DNA of 64,000 bases from Auanema rhodensis (lineage: Eukaryota; Nematoda; Chromadorea; Rhabditida; Rhabditidae), in NCBI GenBank assembly GCA_964057225.1, contig OZ059895.1, positions 11,718,001 to 11,782,000 on the forward strand, read 5' to 3'. Below the pieces are notes generated by a model. That model saw only the letters and a program-made list of their open reading frames with translations, did not search any database and was not told the DNA's origin. A program made the translations under genes and the position numbers. Shown piece by piece: positions 10,901-24,429 of the stretch; position 1 is the stretch's first letter, and each line of letters opens with the position of its first letter.

Positions 10901-13031
10901 TAAACACTATACAACTGTGACACCTTTTTTAATTTCTTGTATTTGGAGTTCATAAGATTTGATATCATCGAGGGATCCAGATAGAACGTGGAAAATTACA
11001 TAACTAACATGAAATTGGGAAAAAATTATAACGAAGATAAGTATGTGAAACATTGAATATCAGATATTTTCGCTTAGGACCATACGACGTTGAAAGTACG
11101 CCATGCCGCTGATTTTCAATTTTAACTCTTCTGTAACAAATGTTTTCAATTTCCAAGCAGTTCTACTTAGATAGCTCAACCCAAGGCAGCAAATTATCTT
11201 CAATCTTATTTCTATCTTACAGTTATAAACCAGTAGTGATTGAACCATCATCTTACCTTCACTGTTTCTATCTATTCCCTATCGAAAGAAACATTGTTTA
11301 AACACTATACAACTGTGAAACCTTTTTTAATTTCTTGTATTTGGAGATCATAAGATTTGATATCATTGAGGGATCCAGATAGAACGTGGAAAATTACGTA
11401 ACTAACATGAAATTGGAAAAAACTATAACGAGGATAAGTATGTGAATCATTGAATATCAGATATTTTCGCTTAGGACCATACCACGTTGAAAGTACGCCA
11501 TGCCGCTGAATTTCAATTTTAACTCTTTTGTAACAAATGTTTTCAATTTTCAAGCAGTTTTACTCAGATAGCTTAACCCAAGGCAGCAAATTATCTTCAA
11601 TATTATTTCTATCTTACAGTTATAAACCAATATTTAATGAACCATCATCTTACCTTTACTGTTTCTATCTATTTTCTATCAGAACAAATATTGTTCAAAC
11701 ACTATACAACTGTGAAACCTTTTTTGATTTCTTGTATTTGGAGCTCATAAAATTTGATATCATTGAGGGATTCAGATAGAACGTGGAAAATTACATAACT
11801 AACATGAAATTGGGAAAAAATTATAACGAGGATAAGTATGTGAATCATTGAATATCAGATATTTTCGCTTAGGACCATACCACGTTTAAAGTTCGCCATG
11901 CCGCTGATTTTCAATTTTAACTCTTCTGTAACAAATGTTTTCAATTTTCAAGCAGTTTTACTTAGATAGCTCAACCCAAGGCAGCAATTTATCTTCAAAC
12001 TTAACTCTATTTTACAGTTTTAAACCATTAGTTAATGAACCATCATCTTACCTTTACTATTTCTATCTATTTCCTATCAAAACCAACTTTGTTCAAACAC
12101 TATACAACTGAGAAGCCTTTTTTAATTTCTTGTATTTGGAGTTCATAAGATTTGATATCATTGAGGGATCCAGATAGAACGTGGAAAATTACATAACTAA
12201 CATGAAATTGGGAAAAAATTATAACGAGGATAAGTATGTGAAACATTGAATATCAGATATTTTCGCTCAAGACCATACCACGTTAAAAGTACGGCATGCG
12301 GCTGATTTTCAATTTTAACTTTTCTGTAACAAATGTTTTTAATTTTCAAGCAGTTTTACTTAGATAGCTCAACCCAAGGCAGCAAATTATCTCTAATCTT
12401 ACTTCTATCTTACAGTTGTAAACCAGTAGTGAATGAACCATCATCTTACCTTCACTGTTTCTATCTTTTTTCTATCAAAAGAAACATTGTTTAAACACTA
12501 TACAACTGTGACACCTTTTTTAATTTCTTGTATTTGGAGTTCATAAGATTTGATATCATCGAGGGATCCAGATAGAACGTGGAAAATTACATAACTAACA
12601 TGAAATTGGGAAAAAATTATAACGAAGATAAGTATGTGAAACATTGAATATCAGATATTTTCGCTTAGGACCATACGACGTTGAAAGTACGCCATGCCGC
12701 TGATTTTCAATTTTAACTCTTCTTTAACAAATGTTTTCAATTTCCAAGCAGTTCTACTTAGATAGCTCAACCCAAGGCAGCAAATTATCTTCAATCTTAT
12801 TTCTATCTTACAGTTATAAACCAGTAGTGATTGAACCATCATCTTACCTTCACTGTTTCTATCTATTCCCTATCGAAAGAAACATTGTTTAAACACTATA
12901 CAACTGTGAAACCTTTTTTAATTTCTTGTATTTGGAGATCATAAGATTTGATATCATTGAGGGATCCAGATAGAACGTGGAAAATTACGTAACTAACATG
13001 AAATTGGAAAAAACTATAACGAGGATAAGTA
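7861..13031 (+). repeat. 13-monomer higher-order unit, copy B
   Basis: This is the second tandem copy of the 5,171-bp unit, with monomer starts 7958, 8356, 8754, 9152, 9550, 9947, 10344, 10742, 11140, 11537, 11935, 12333 and 12731. Rare markers reproduced from copy A include AGAGATCCAGATAC near 8,585, TTGATATTATTG near 8,971, AACACAAGGC near 9,985 and GGATTCAGATAG near 11,768. The match to copy A ends near 12,971. Confidence 0.9.
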
Positions 13032-13370
13032 TGTGAATCATTGAATATCAGATATTTTCGCTTAGGACCATACCACGTTGAAAGTACGCCATGCCGCTGA
13101 ATTTCAATTTTAACTCTTTTGTAACAAATGTTTTCAATTTTCAAGCAGTTTTACTCAGATAGCTTAACCCAAGGCAGCAAATTATCTTCAATATTATTTC
13201 TATCTTACAGTTATAAACCAATATTTAATGAACCATCATCTTACCTTTACTGTTTCTATCTATTTTCTATCAGAACAAATATTGTTCAAACACTATACAA
13301 CTGTGAAACCTTTTTTGATTTCTTGTATTTGGAGCTCATAAAATTTGATATCATTGAGGGATCCAGATAG
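9947..13370 (+). repeat. 4-monomer tandem duplication nested in copy B, with a partial third unit
   Basis: Monomers 10344, 10742 and 11140 match 11935, 12333 and 12731 at 1,591 bp. Monomer 13128 repeats the variant string of 11537 (CAATATTTAATG, TTTTTTGATTTC, CTCATAAAATTTG) but has GGATCC where 11537 has GGATTC. The nested pattern implies that the 4-monomer duplication preceded the 13-monomer one. Confidence 0.8.
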
Positions 13371-14320
13371 AACGTGGAAAATTACGTAACTAACATGAAA
13401 TTGGGAAAAAATTATAACGAGGATAAGTATGTGAAACATTGAATATCAGATATTTTCGCTTAGGACCATACGACGTTGAAAGTACGCCATGCCGCTGATT
13501 TTCAATTTTAACTCTTCTGTAACAAATGTTTTCAATTTTCAAGCAGTTTTACTTAGATAGCTCAACCCAAGGCAGCAAATTATCTTCAATCTTATTTTGA
13601 TCTTACAGTTATAAACCAGTAGTGAATGAACCATCATCTTACCTTTACTGTTTCTATCTATTTTCTATCAAAAGAAACATTGTTTAAACACTATACAACT
13701 GTGAAACCTTTTTTAATTTCTTGTATTTGGAGCTCATAAGATTTGATATGATTGAGGGATCCAGATAGAACGTGGAAAATTACATAACTACCATGAAATT
13801 GGGAAAAAATTGTAACGAGGATAAGTATGTAAATCATTGAATATCAGATATTTTCGCTTACGACCATATCACGTTGAAAGTACGCCATGCCGCTGATTTT
13901 CAATTTTAACTCTTCTGTAACGAATGTTTTCAATTTTCAAGCAGTTTTACTTAGAAAGCTCAACCCAAGGCAGCAAATTATCTTCAATATTATTTCTATC
14001 TTACAGTTATAAACCAGTAGTGAATGAACCATCATCTTACCTTCACTGTTTCTATCTATTTCCTATCGAAAGCAACTTTGTTCAAACACTATACAACTGT
14101 GAAACCTTTTTTAATTTCTTGTATTTGGAGCTCATAAGATTTGATATCATTGAGGGATCCAGATAGAACGTGGAAAATTACGTAACTAACATGAATGTGT
14201 GAAAAACTATAACGAGGATAAGTATGTGAATCATTGAATATCAGATATTTTCGCTTAGGACCATACCACGTTGAAAGTTCGCCATGCCGCTGATTTTCAA
14301 TTTTAACTCTTCTGTAACAA
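13371..14320 (+). repeat. Mixed monomers, no higher-order unit recognised
   Basis: This stretch holds the end of monomer 13128 and the complete monomers 13526 and 13924. Private changes include TTTTGATCTTACAG near 13,596 and TTTGATATGATTG near 13,742, the latter destroying the EcoRV site. It links the 13-monomer duplication to the 14.3-17.1 kb block. Confidence 0.7.
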
Positions 14321-17105
14321 ATGTTTTCAATTTTCAAGCAGTTTTACTTAGATAGCTCAACCCAAGGCAGCAATTTATCTTCAAACTTAACTCTATCTTA
14401 CAGTTTTAAACCATTAGTTAATGAACCATCATCTTACCTTTACTATTTCTATCTATTTCCTATCAAAACCAACTTTGTTCAAACACTATACAACTGAGAA
14501 GCCTTTTTTAATTTCTTGTATTTGGAGTTCATAAGATTTGATATCATTGAGGGATCCAGATAGAACGTGGAAAATTACATAACTAACATGAAATTGGGAA
14601 AAAATTATAACGAGGATAAGTATGTGAAACATTGAATATCAGATATTTTCGCTCAGGACCATACCACGTTAAAAGTACGGCATGCGGCTGATTTTCAATT
14701 TTAACTCTTCTGTAACAAATGTTTTCAATTTTCAAGCAGTTTTACTTAGATAGCTCAACCCAAGGCAGCAAATTATCTTCAATCTTATTTCTATCTTACA
14801 GTTATAAACCAGTAGTGAATGAACCATCATCTTACCTTCACTGTTTCTATCTATTTTCTATCAAAAGAAACATTGTTTAAACACTATACAACTGTGACAC
14901 CTTTTTTAATTTCTTGTATTTGGAGTTCATAAGATCTGATATCATCGAGGGATCCAGATAGAACGTGGAAAATTACATAACTAACATGAAATTGGGCAAA
15001 AACTATAACGAGGATAAGTATGTGAATCATTGAATATCAGATATTTTCGCTTAGGACCATACCACGTTGAAAGTACGCCATGCCGCTGATTTTCAATTTT
15101 AACTCTTTTGTAACAGATGTTTTCAATTTTCAAGCAGTTTGACTTAGATAGCTCAACCCAAGGCAGCAAATTATCTTCAATATTATTTCTATCTCACAGT
15201 TATAAACCAATAGTTAATGAACCATCATCTTACCCTTACCGTTTCTATCTATTTCCTATCGAAACCAACTTTGTTCAAAAACTATACAACTGTGAAACCT
15301 TTTTTAATTTCTTGTATTTGGAGCTCATAAGATTTGATATCATTGAGGGATCCAGATAGAACGTGGAAAATTATATAACTACCATGAAATTGGGAAAAAA
15401 TTGTAACGAGGATAAGTATGTAAATCAGTGAATATCAGATATTTTCGCTTAGGACCATACCACGTTAAAAGTATGGCATGCGGCTGATTTTCAATTTTAA
15501 CTCTTCTGTAACAAATGTTTTCAATTTTCAAGCAGTTTTACTTAGATAGCTCAACCCAAGGCAGCAAATTATCTTCAATCTTATTTCTATCTTACAGTTA
15601 TAAACCAGTAGTGAATAAACCATCATCTTACCTTCACTGTTTCTATCTATTTTCTATCAAAAGAAACATTGTTTAAACACTATACAACTGTGACACCTTT
15701 TTTAATTTCTTGTATTTGGAGTTCATAAGATTTGATATCATCGAGGGATCCAGATAGAACGTGGAAAATTACATAACTAACATGAAATTGGGCAAAAACT
15801 ATAACGAGGATAAGTATGTGAAACATTGAAAATCAGATATTTCCGCTCAGGACCATACCACGTTAAAAGTACGGCATGCGGCTGATTTTCAATTTTAACT
15901 TTTCTGTAACAAATGTTTTCAATTTTCAAGCAGTTTTACTTAGATAGCTCAACCCAAGACAGCAAATTATCTTCAATATTATTTCTTTCTCACAGTTATA
16001 AACCAATAGTTAATTAACCATCATCTTACCTTCACTGTTTCTATCTATTTCCTATCGAAACCAACTTTGTTCAAAAACTATACAACTGTGAAACCTTTTT
16101 TAATTTCTTGTATTTGGAGCTCATAAAATTTGATATCATTGAGGGATCCAGATAGAACGTGGAAAATTACATAACTACCATGAAATTGGGAAAAAATTGT
16201 AACGAGGATAAGTATGTAAATCAGTGAATATCAGATATTTTCGCTTAGGACCATACCACGTTAAAAGTATGGCATGCGGCTGATTTTCAATTTTAACTCT
16301 TCTGTAACAAATGTTTTCAATTTTCAAGCAGTTTTACTTAGATAGCTCAACCCAAGGCAGCAAATTATCTTCAATATTATTTCTATCTTACAGTTATAAA
16401 CCAATAGTTAATTAACCATCATCTTACCTTCACTGTTTCTATCTATTTCCTATCGAAAGCAACTTTGTTCAAACACTATACAACTGTGAAACCTTTTTTA
16501 ATTTCTTGTATTTGGAGCTCATAAGATTTGATATCATTGAGGGATCCAGATAGAACGTGGAAAATTACATAACTAACATGAAATTGGGAAAAAATTATAA
16601 CGAGGATAAGTATGTGAAACATTGAATATCAGATATTTCCGCTCAGGACCATACCACGTTAAAAGTACGGCATGCGGCTGATTTTCAATTTTAACTTTTC
16701 TGTAACAAATGTTTTCAATTTTCAAGCAGTTTTACTTAGATAGCTCAACCCAAGGCAGCAAATTATCTTCAATCTTACTTCTATCTTACAGTTGTAAACC
16801 AATAGTTAATGAACCATCATCTTACCCTTACCGTTTCTATCTATTTCATATCGAAACCAACTTTGTTCAAAAACTATACAACTGTGAAACCTTTTTTAAT
16901 TTCTTGTATTTGGAGATCATAAGATTTGATATCATTGAGGGATCCAGATAGAACGTGGAAAATTACATAACTAACATGAAATTGGGAAAAAATTATAATG
17001 AGGATAAGTATGTAAATCATTGAATATCAGATATTTTCGCTTACGACCATACCACGTTGAAAGTACGCCATGCCGCTGATTTTCAATTTTAACACTTCTG
17101 TAACA
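14321..17105 (+). repeat. Block related to the left edge, with an inserted dimer
   Basis: Monomer starts are 14321, 14719, 15117, 15515, 15913, 16311 and 16709. Monomers 14719 and 15117 correspond to 400 and 798; 16311 and 16709 correspond to 1196 and 1594. The intervening dimer 15,515-16,310 resembles 14,719-15,514 in variant order: GGGCAAAAACTATAAC in its first monomer, then GTAAATCAGTGAA and GTATGGCATGCGG in its second. A tandem dimer duplication is therefore likely. Its copies have diverged by several substitutions, for example AAGACAGC and TTTCTTTCTCACAG near 15,958-15,993. Confidence 0.75.
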
Positions 17106-17106
17106 A

Positions 17107-18465
17107 ATGTTTTCAATTTTCAAGCAGTTTTACTTGGATAGCTCAACCCAAGGCAGCAATTTATCTTCAATATTATTTCTATCTTACAGTTATAAACCAA
17201 TAGTTAATGAACCATCATCTTACCCTTACCGTTTCTATCTATTTCCTATCGAAACCAACTTTGTTCAAAAACTATACAACTGTGAAACCTTTTTTAATTT
17301 CTTGTATTTGGAGCTCATAAGATTTGATATCATTGAGGGATCCAGATAGAACGTGGAAAATTACGTAACTAACATGAATGTGGAAAAAACTATAACGAGG
17401 ATAAGTATGTGAATCATTGAATATCAGATATTTTCGCTTAGGACCATACCACGTTGAAAGTTCGCCATGCCGCTGATTTTCAATTTTAACTCTTCTGTAA
17501 CAAATGTTTTCAATTTTCAAGCAGTTTTACTTAGATAGCTCAACCCAAGGCAGCAATTTATCTTCAATCTTATTTCTATCTTACAGTTTTAAACCATTAG
17601 TTAATGAACCATCATCTTACCTTTACTATTTCTATCTATTTCCTATCAAAACCAACTTTGTTCAAACACTATACAACTGAGAAGCCTTGTTTAATTTCTT
17701 GTATTTGGAGTTCATAAAATTTGATATCATTGAGGGATCCAGATAGAACGTGGAAAATTACATAACTACCATGAAATTGGGAAAAAATTATAACGAGGAT
17801 AAGTATGTGAAACATTGAATATCAGATATTTTCGCTCAGGACCATACCACGTTAAAAGTACGGCATGCGGCTGATTTTCAATTTTAACTCTTCTGTAACA
17901 AATGTTTTCAATTTTCAAGCAGTTTTACTTAGATAGCTCAACCCAAGGCAGCAATTTATCTTCAATCTTATTTCTATCTTACAGTTTTAAACCAATAGTT
18001 AATGAACCATCATCTTACCTTCACTGTTTCTATCAATTTCCTATCGAAAGCAACTTTGTTCAAACACTATACAACTGTGAAACCTTTTTTAATTTCTTGT
18101 ATTTGGAGCTCATAAGATTTGATATCATTGAGGGATCCAGATAGAACGTGGAAAATTACGTAACTAACATGAAATTGGAAAAAACTATAACGAGGATAAG
18201 TATGTGAATCATTGAATATCAGATAATTTCGCTTAGGACCATACCACGTTGAAAGTTCGCCATGCCGCTGATTTTCAATTTTAACTCTTTTGTAACAAAT
18301 GTTTTCAATTTTCAAGCAGTTTTACTCTGATAGCTTAACCCAAGGCAGCAAATTATCTTCAATATTATTTCTATCTTACAGTTATAAACCAATAGTTAAT
18401 GAACCATCATCTTACCCTTACCGTTTCTATCTATTTCATATCGAAACCAACTTTGTTCAAAAACT
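17107..18465 (+). repeat. Mixed monomers between two blocks
   Basis: Monomer starts are 17107, 17504, 17902 and 18299. Private changes include TTACTTGGATAG near 17,140, GCCTTGTTTAAT near 17,685, ATCAATTTCC near 18,032 and a broken palindrome arm at 18,222-18,227. I recognised no repeated order of more than one monomer here. Confidence 0.7.
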
Positions 18466-21400
18466 ATACAACTGTGAAACCTTTTTTAATTTCTTGTATT
18501 TGGAGCTCATAAGATTTGATATCATTGAGGGATCCAGATAGAACGTGGAAAATTACATAACTACCATGAAATTGGGAAGAAATTGTAACGAGGATAAGTA
18601 TGTAAATCATTGAATATCAGATATTTTCGCTTACGACCATACCACGTTGAAAGAATGCCATGCCGCTGATTTTCAATTTTAACTCTTCTGTAACGAATGT
18701 TTCCAATTTTCAAGCAGTTTTACTTAGAAAGCTCAACCCAAGGCAGCAAATTATCTTCAATATTATTTCTATCTTACAGTTATAAACCAGTAGTGAATGA
18801 ACCATCATCTTACCTTCAATGTTTCTATCTATTTTCTATCAAAAGAAACATTGTTTAAACACTATACAACTGTGACACCTTTTTTAATTTCTTGTATTTG
18901 GAGTTCATAAGATTTGATATCATCGAGGGATCCAGATAGAACGTGGAAAATTACATAACTAACATGAAATTGGGAAAAAATTATAACGAGGATAAGTATG
19001 TGAAACATTCAATATCAGATATTTTCGCTTAGGACCATACGACGTTGAAAGTACGCCATGCCGCTGATTTTCAATTTTAACTCTTCTGTAACAAATGTTT
19101 TCAATTTCCAAGCAGTTTTACTTAGATAGCTCAACCCAAGGCAGCAAATTATCTTCAATCTTATTTCTATCTTACAGTTATAAACCAGTAGTGAATGAAC
19201 CATCATCTTACCTTCACTGTTTCTATCTATTTCCTATCAAAAGAAACATTGTTTAAACACTATACAACTGTGAAACCTTTTTTAATTTCTTGTATTTGGA
19301 GCTCATAAGATTTGATATCATTGAGGGATCCAGATAGAACGTGGAAAATTACGTAACTAACATGAAATTGGAAAAAACTATAACGAGGATAAGTATGTGA
19401 ATCATTGAATATCAGATATTTTCGCTTAGGACCATACCACGTTGAAAGTACGCCATGCCGCTGAATTTCAATTTTAACTCTTTTGTAACAAATGTTTTCA
19501 ATTTTCAAGCAGTTTTACTCAGATAGCTTAACCCAAGGCAGCAAATTATCTTCAATCTTATTTCTATCTTACAGTTATAAACCAGTAGTGAATGAACCAT
19601 CATCTTACCTTCACTGTTTCTATCTATTTCCTATCAAAAGAAACATTGTTTAAACACTATACAACTGTGAAACCTTTTTTAATTTCTTGTATTTGGAGCT
19701 CATAAGATTTGATATCATTGAGGGATCCAGATAGAACGTGGAAAATTACGTAACTAACATGAAATTGGGAAAAAAGTATAACGAGGATAAGTATGTGAAA
19801 CATTGAATATCAGATATTTTCGCTTAGGACCATACGACGTTGAAAGTACGCCATGCCGCTGATTTTCAATTTTAACTCTTCTGTAACAAATGTTTTCAAT
19901 TTTCAAGCAGTTTTACTTAGATAGCTCAACCCAAGGCAGCAAATTATCTTCAATCTTATTTCTATCTTACAGTTATAAACCAGTAGTGAATGAACCATCA
20001 TCTTACCTTTACTGTTTCTATCTATTTTCTATCAAAAGAAACATTGTTTAAACACTATACAACTGTGACACCTTTTTTAATTTCTTGTATTTGGAGTTCA
20101 TAAGATTTGATATCATCGAGGGATCCAGATAGAACGTGGAAAATTACATAACTAACATGAAATTGGGAAAAAATTATAACGAGGATAAGTATGTGAAACA
20201 TTGAATATCAGATATTTTCGCTTAGGACCATACGACGTTGAAAGTACGCCTTGCCGCTGATTTTCAATTTTAACTCTTCTGTAACAAATGTTTCCAATTT
20301 CCAAGCAGTTTTACTTAGATAGCTCAACCCAAGGCAGCAAATTATCTTCAATCTTATTTCTATCTTACAGTTATAAACCAGTAGTGAATGAACCATCATC
20401 TTACCTTCACTGTTTCTATCTATTTCCTATCAAAAGAAACATTGTTTAAACACTATACAACTGTGAAACCTTTTTTAATTTCTTGTATTTGGAGATCATA
20501 AGATTTGATATCATTGAGGGATCCAGATAGAACGTGGAAAATTACGTAACTAACATGAAATTGGAAAAAACTATAACGAGGATAAGTATGTGAATCATTG
20601 AATATCAGATATTTTCGCTTAGGACCATACCACGTTGAAAGTTCGCCATGCTGCTGATTCTCAATTTTAACTCTTCTGTAACAAATGTTTTCAATTTTCA
20701 AGCAGTTTTACTTAGATAGCTCAACCCAAGGCAGCAATGTATCTTCAATCTTATTTCTATCTCACAGTTTTAAACCATTAGTTAATGAACCATCATATTA
20801 CCTTTACTATTTCTATCTATTTCCTATCAAAACCAACTTTGTTCAAACACTATACAACTGAGAAGCCTTTTTTAATTTCTTGTATTTGGAGTTCATAAGA
20901 TTTGATATCATTGAGGGATCCAGATAGAACGTGGAAAATTACATAACTAACATGAAATTGGGAAAAAATTATAACGAGGATAAGTATGTAAATCATTGAA
21001 TATCAGATATTTTCGCTTACGACCATACCACGTTGAAAGTACGCCATGCCGCTGATTTTCAATTTTAACTCTTCTGTAACAAATGTTTTCAATTTTCAAG
21101 CAGTTTTACTTAGATAGCTCAACCCAAGGCAGCAATTTATCTTCTATATTATTTCTATCTTACAGTTATAAACCAATGGTTAATGAACCATCATCTTACT
21201 CTTACCGTTTCTATCTATTTTCTATCAAAAGAAACATTGTTTAAACACTATACAACTGTGAAACCTTTTTTAATTTCTTGTATTTGGAGCTCATAAGATT
21301 TGATATCATTGAGGGATCCAGATAGAACGTGGAAAATTACATAACTACCATGAAATTGGGAAGAAATTGTAACGAGGATAAGTATGTAAATCATTGAATA

Positions 21401-23772
21401 TCAGATATTTTCGCTTACGACCATACCACGTTGAAAGAATGCCATGCCGCTGATTTTCAATTTTAACTCTTCTGTAACGAATGTTTCCAATTTTCAAGCA
21501 GTTTTACTTAGAAAGCTCAACCCAAGGCAGCAAATTATCTTCAATATTATTTCTATCTTACAGTTATAAACCAGTAGTGAATGAACCATCATCTTACCTT
21601 CAATGTTTCTATCTATTTTCTATCAAAAGAAACATTGTTTAAACACTATACAACTGTGACACCTTTTTTAATTTCTTGTATTTGGAGTTCATAAGATTTG
21701 ATATCATCGAGGGATCCAGATAGAACGTGGAAAATTACATAACTAACATGAAATTGGGAAAAAATTATAACGAGGATAAGTATGTGAAACATTCAATATC
21801 AGATATTTTCGCTTAGGACCATACGACGTTGAAAGTACGCCATGCCGCTGATTTTCAATTTTAACTCTTCTGTAACAAATGTTTTCAATTTCCAAGCAGT
21901 TTTACTTAGATAGCTCAACCCAAGGCAGCAAATTATCTTCAATCTTATTTCTATCTTACAGTTATAAACCAGTAGTGAATGAACCATCATCTTACCTTCA
22001 CTGTTTCTATCTATTTCCTATCAAAAGAAACATTGTTTAAACACTATACAACTGTGAAACCTTTTTTAATTTCTTGTATTTGGAGCTCATAAGATTTGAT
22101 ATCATTGAGGGATCCAGATAGAACGTGGAAAATTACGTAACTAACATGAAATTGGAAAAAACTATAACGAGGATAAGTATGTGAATCATTGAATATCAGA
22201 TATTTTCGCTTAGGACCATACCACGTTGAAAGTACGCCATGCCGCTGAATTTCAATTTTAACTCTTTTGTAACAAATGTTTTCAATTTTCAAGCAGTTTT
22301 ACTCAGATAGCTTAACCCAAGGCAGCAAATTATCTTCAATCTTATTTCTATCTTACAGTTATAAACCAGTAGTGAATGAACCATCATCTTACCTTCACTG
22401 TTTCTATCTATTTCCTATCAAAAGAAACATTGTTTAAACACTATACAACTGTGAAACCTTTTTTAATTTCTTGTATTTGGAGCTCATAAGATTTGATATC
22501 ATTGAGGGATCCAGATAGAACGTGGAAAATTACGTAACTAACATGAAATTGGGAAAAAAGTATAACGAGGATAAGTATGTGAAACATTGAATATCAGATA
22601 TTTTCGCTTGGGACCATACGACGTTGAAAGTACGCCATGCCGCTGATTTTCAATTTTAACTCTTCTGTAACAAATGTTTTCAATTTTCAAGCAGTTTTAC
22701 TTAGATAGCTCAACCCAAGGCAGCAAATTATCTTCAATCTTATTTCTATCTTACAGTTATAAACCAGTAGTGAATGAACCATCATCTTACCTTTACTGTT
22801 TCTATCTATTTTCTATCAAAAGAAACATTGTTTAAACACTATACAACTGTGACACCTTTTTTAATTTCTTGTATTTGGAGTTCATAAGATTTGATATCAT
22901 CGAGGGATCCAGATAGAACGTGGAAAATTACATAACTAACATGAAATTGGGAAAAAATTATAACGAGGATAAGTATGTGAAACATTGAATATCAGATATT
23001 TTCGCTTAGGACCATACGACGTTGAAAGTACGCCTTGCCGCTGATTTTCAATTTTAACTCTTCTGTAACAAATGTTTCCAATTTCCAAGCAGTTTTACTT
23101 AGATAGCTCAACCCAAGGCAGCAAATTATCTTCAATCTTATTTCTATCTTACAGTTATAAACCAGTAGTGAATGAACCATCATCTTACCTTCACTGTTTC
23201 TATCTATTTCCTATCAAAAGAAACATTGTTTAAACACTATACAACTGTGAAACCTTTTTTAATTTCTTGTATTTGGAGATCATAAGATTTGATATCATTG
23301 AGGGATCCAGATAGAACGTGGAAAATTACGTAACTAACATGAAATTGGAAAAAACTATAACGAGGATAAGTATGTGAATCATTGAATATCAGATATTTTC
23401 GCTTAGGACCATACCACGTTGAAAGTTCGCCATGCTGCTGATTCTCAATTTTAACTCTTCTGTAACAAATGTTTTCAATTTTCAAGCAGTTTTACTTAGA
23501 TAGCTCAACCCAAGGCAGCAATGTATCTTCAATCTTATTTCTATCTCACAGTTTTAAACCATTAGTTAATGAACCATCATATTACCTTTACTATTTCTAT
23601 CTATTTCCTATCAAAACCAACTTTGTTCAAACACTATACAACTGAGAAGCCTTTTTTAATTTCTTGTATTTGGAGTTCATAAGATTTGATATCATTGAGG
23701 GATCCAGATAGAACGTGGAAAATTACATAACTAACATGAAATTGGGAAAAAATTATAACGAGGATAAGTATG
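18466..23772 (+). repeat. 7-monomer tandem duplication (2,784-bp offset)
   Basis: Bases 18,466-20,988 match 21,250-23,772 at an offset of 2,784 bp. Shared rare markers are TGGGAAGAAATTGTAAC at 18,574 and 21,358, GAAAGAATGCC near 18,650 and 21,434, CTTCAATGTTTC, GAAACATTCAATATC, CGCCTTGCCG, and CATGCTGCTGATTCTC near 20,649 and 23,433. The only difference I noticed is CGCTTAGG against CGCTTGGG near 22,609. Monomer starts are 18697, 19095, 19492, 19890, 20288, 20685 and 21083, then 21481, 21879, 22276, 22674, 23072 and 23469. The two copies separate at GTAAATCATT against GTGAAACATT near 20,988 and 23,772. Confidence 0.88.
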
Positions 23773-24429
23773 TGAAACATTGAATATCAGATATTTTCGC
23801 TTAGGACCATACCACGTTAAAAGTACGGCATGCGGCTGATTTTCAATTTTAACTCTTCTGTAACAAATGTTTTCAATTTTCAAGCAGTTTTACTTAGATA
23901 GCTCAACCCAAGGCAGCAAATTATTTTCAATCTTATTTCTATCTTACAGTTATAAACCAGTAGTGAATGAACCATCATCTTACCTTCAATGTTTCTATCT
24001 ATTTTTTATCAAAAGAAACATTGTTTAAACACTATACAACTGTGACACCTTTTTTAATTTCTTGTATTTGGAGTTCATAAGATTTGATATCATCGAGGGA
24101 TCCAGATAGAACGTGGAAAATTACATAACTAACATGAAATTGGGAAAAAATTATAACGAGGATAAGTATGTGAAACATTGAATATCAGATATTTTCGCTT
24201 AGGACCATACGACGTTGAAAGTACGCCATGCCGCTGATTTTCCATTTTAACTCTTCTGTAACAAATGTTTTCAATTTCCAAGCAGTTTTACTTAGATAGC
24301 TCAACCCAAGGCAGCAAATTATCTTCAATCTTATTTCTATCTTACAGTTATAAACCAGTAGTGAATGAACCATCATCTTACCTTCACTGTTTCTATCTAT
24401 TTCCTATCAAAAGAAACATTGTTTAAACA
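23773..24429 (+). repeat. Linking monomers before the 24-44 kb mosaic
   Basis: This stretch contains monomer 23867 and part of 24265. Near 23,827 lies the last GCATGCGGC variant before a gap of about 29 kb. Private changes include TTATTTTCAATC near 23,922, CTATTTTTTATC near 23,999 and TTTTCCATTTTAAC near 24,239. Confidence 0.7.
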
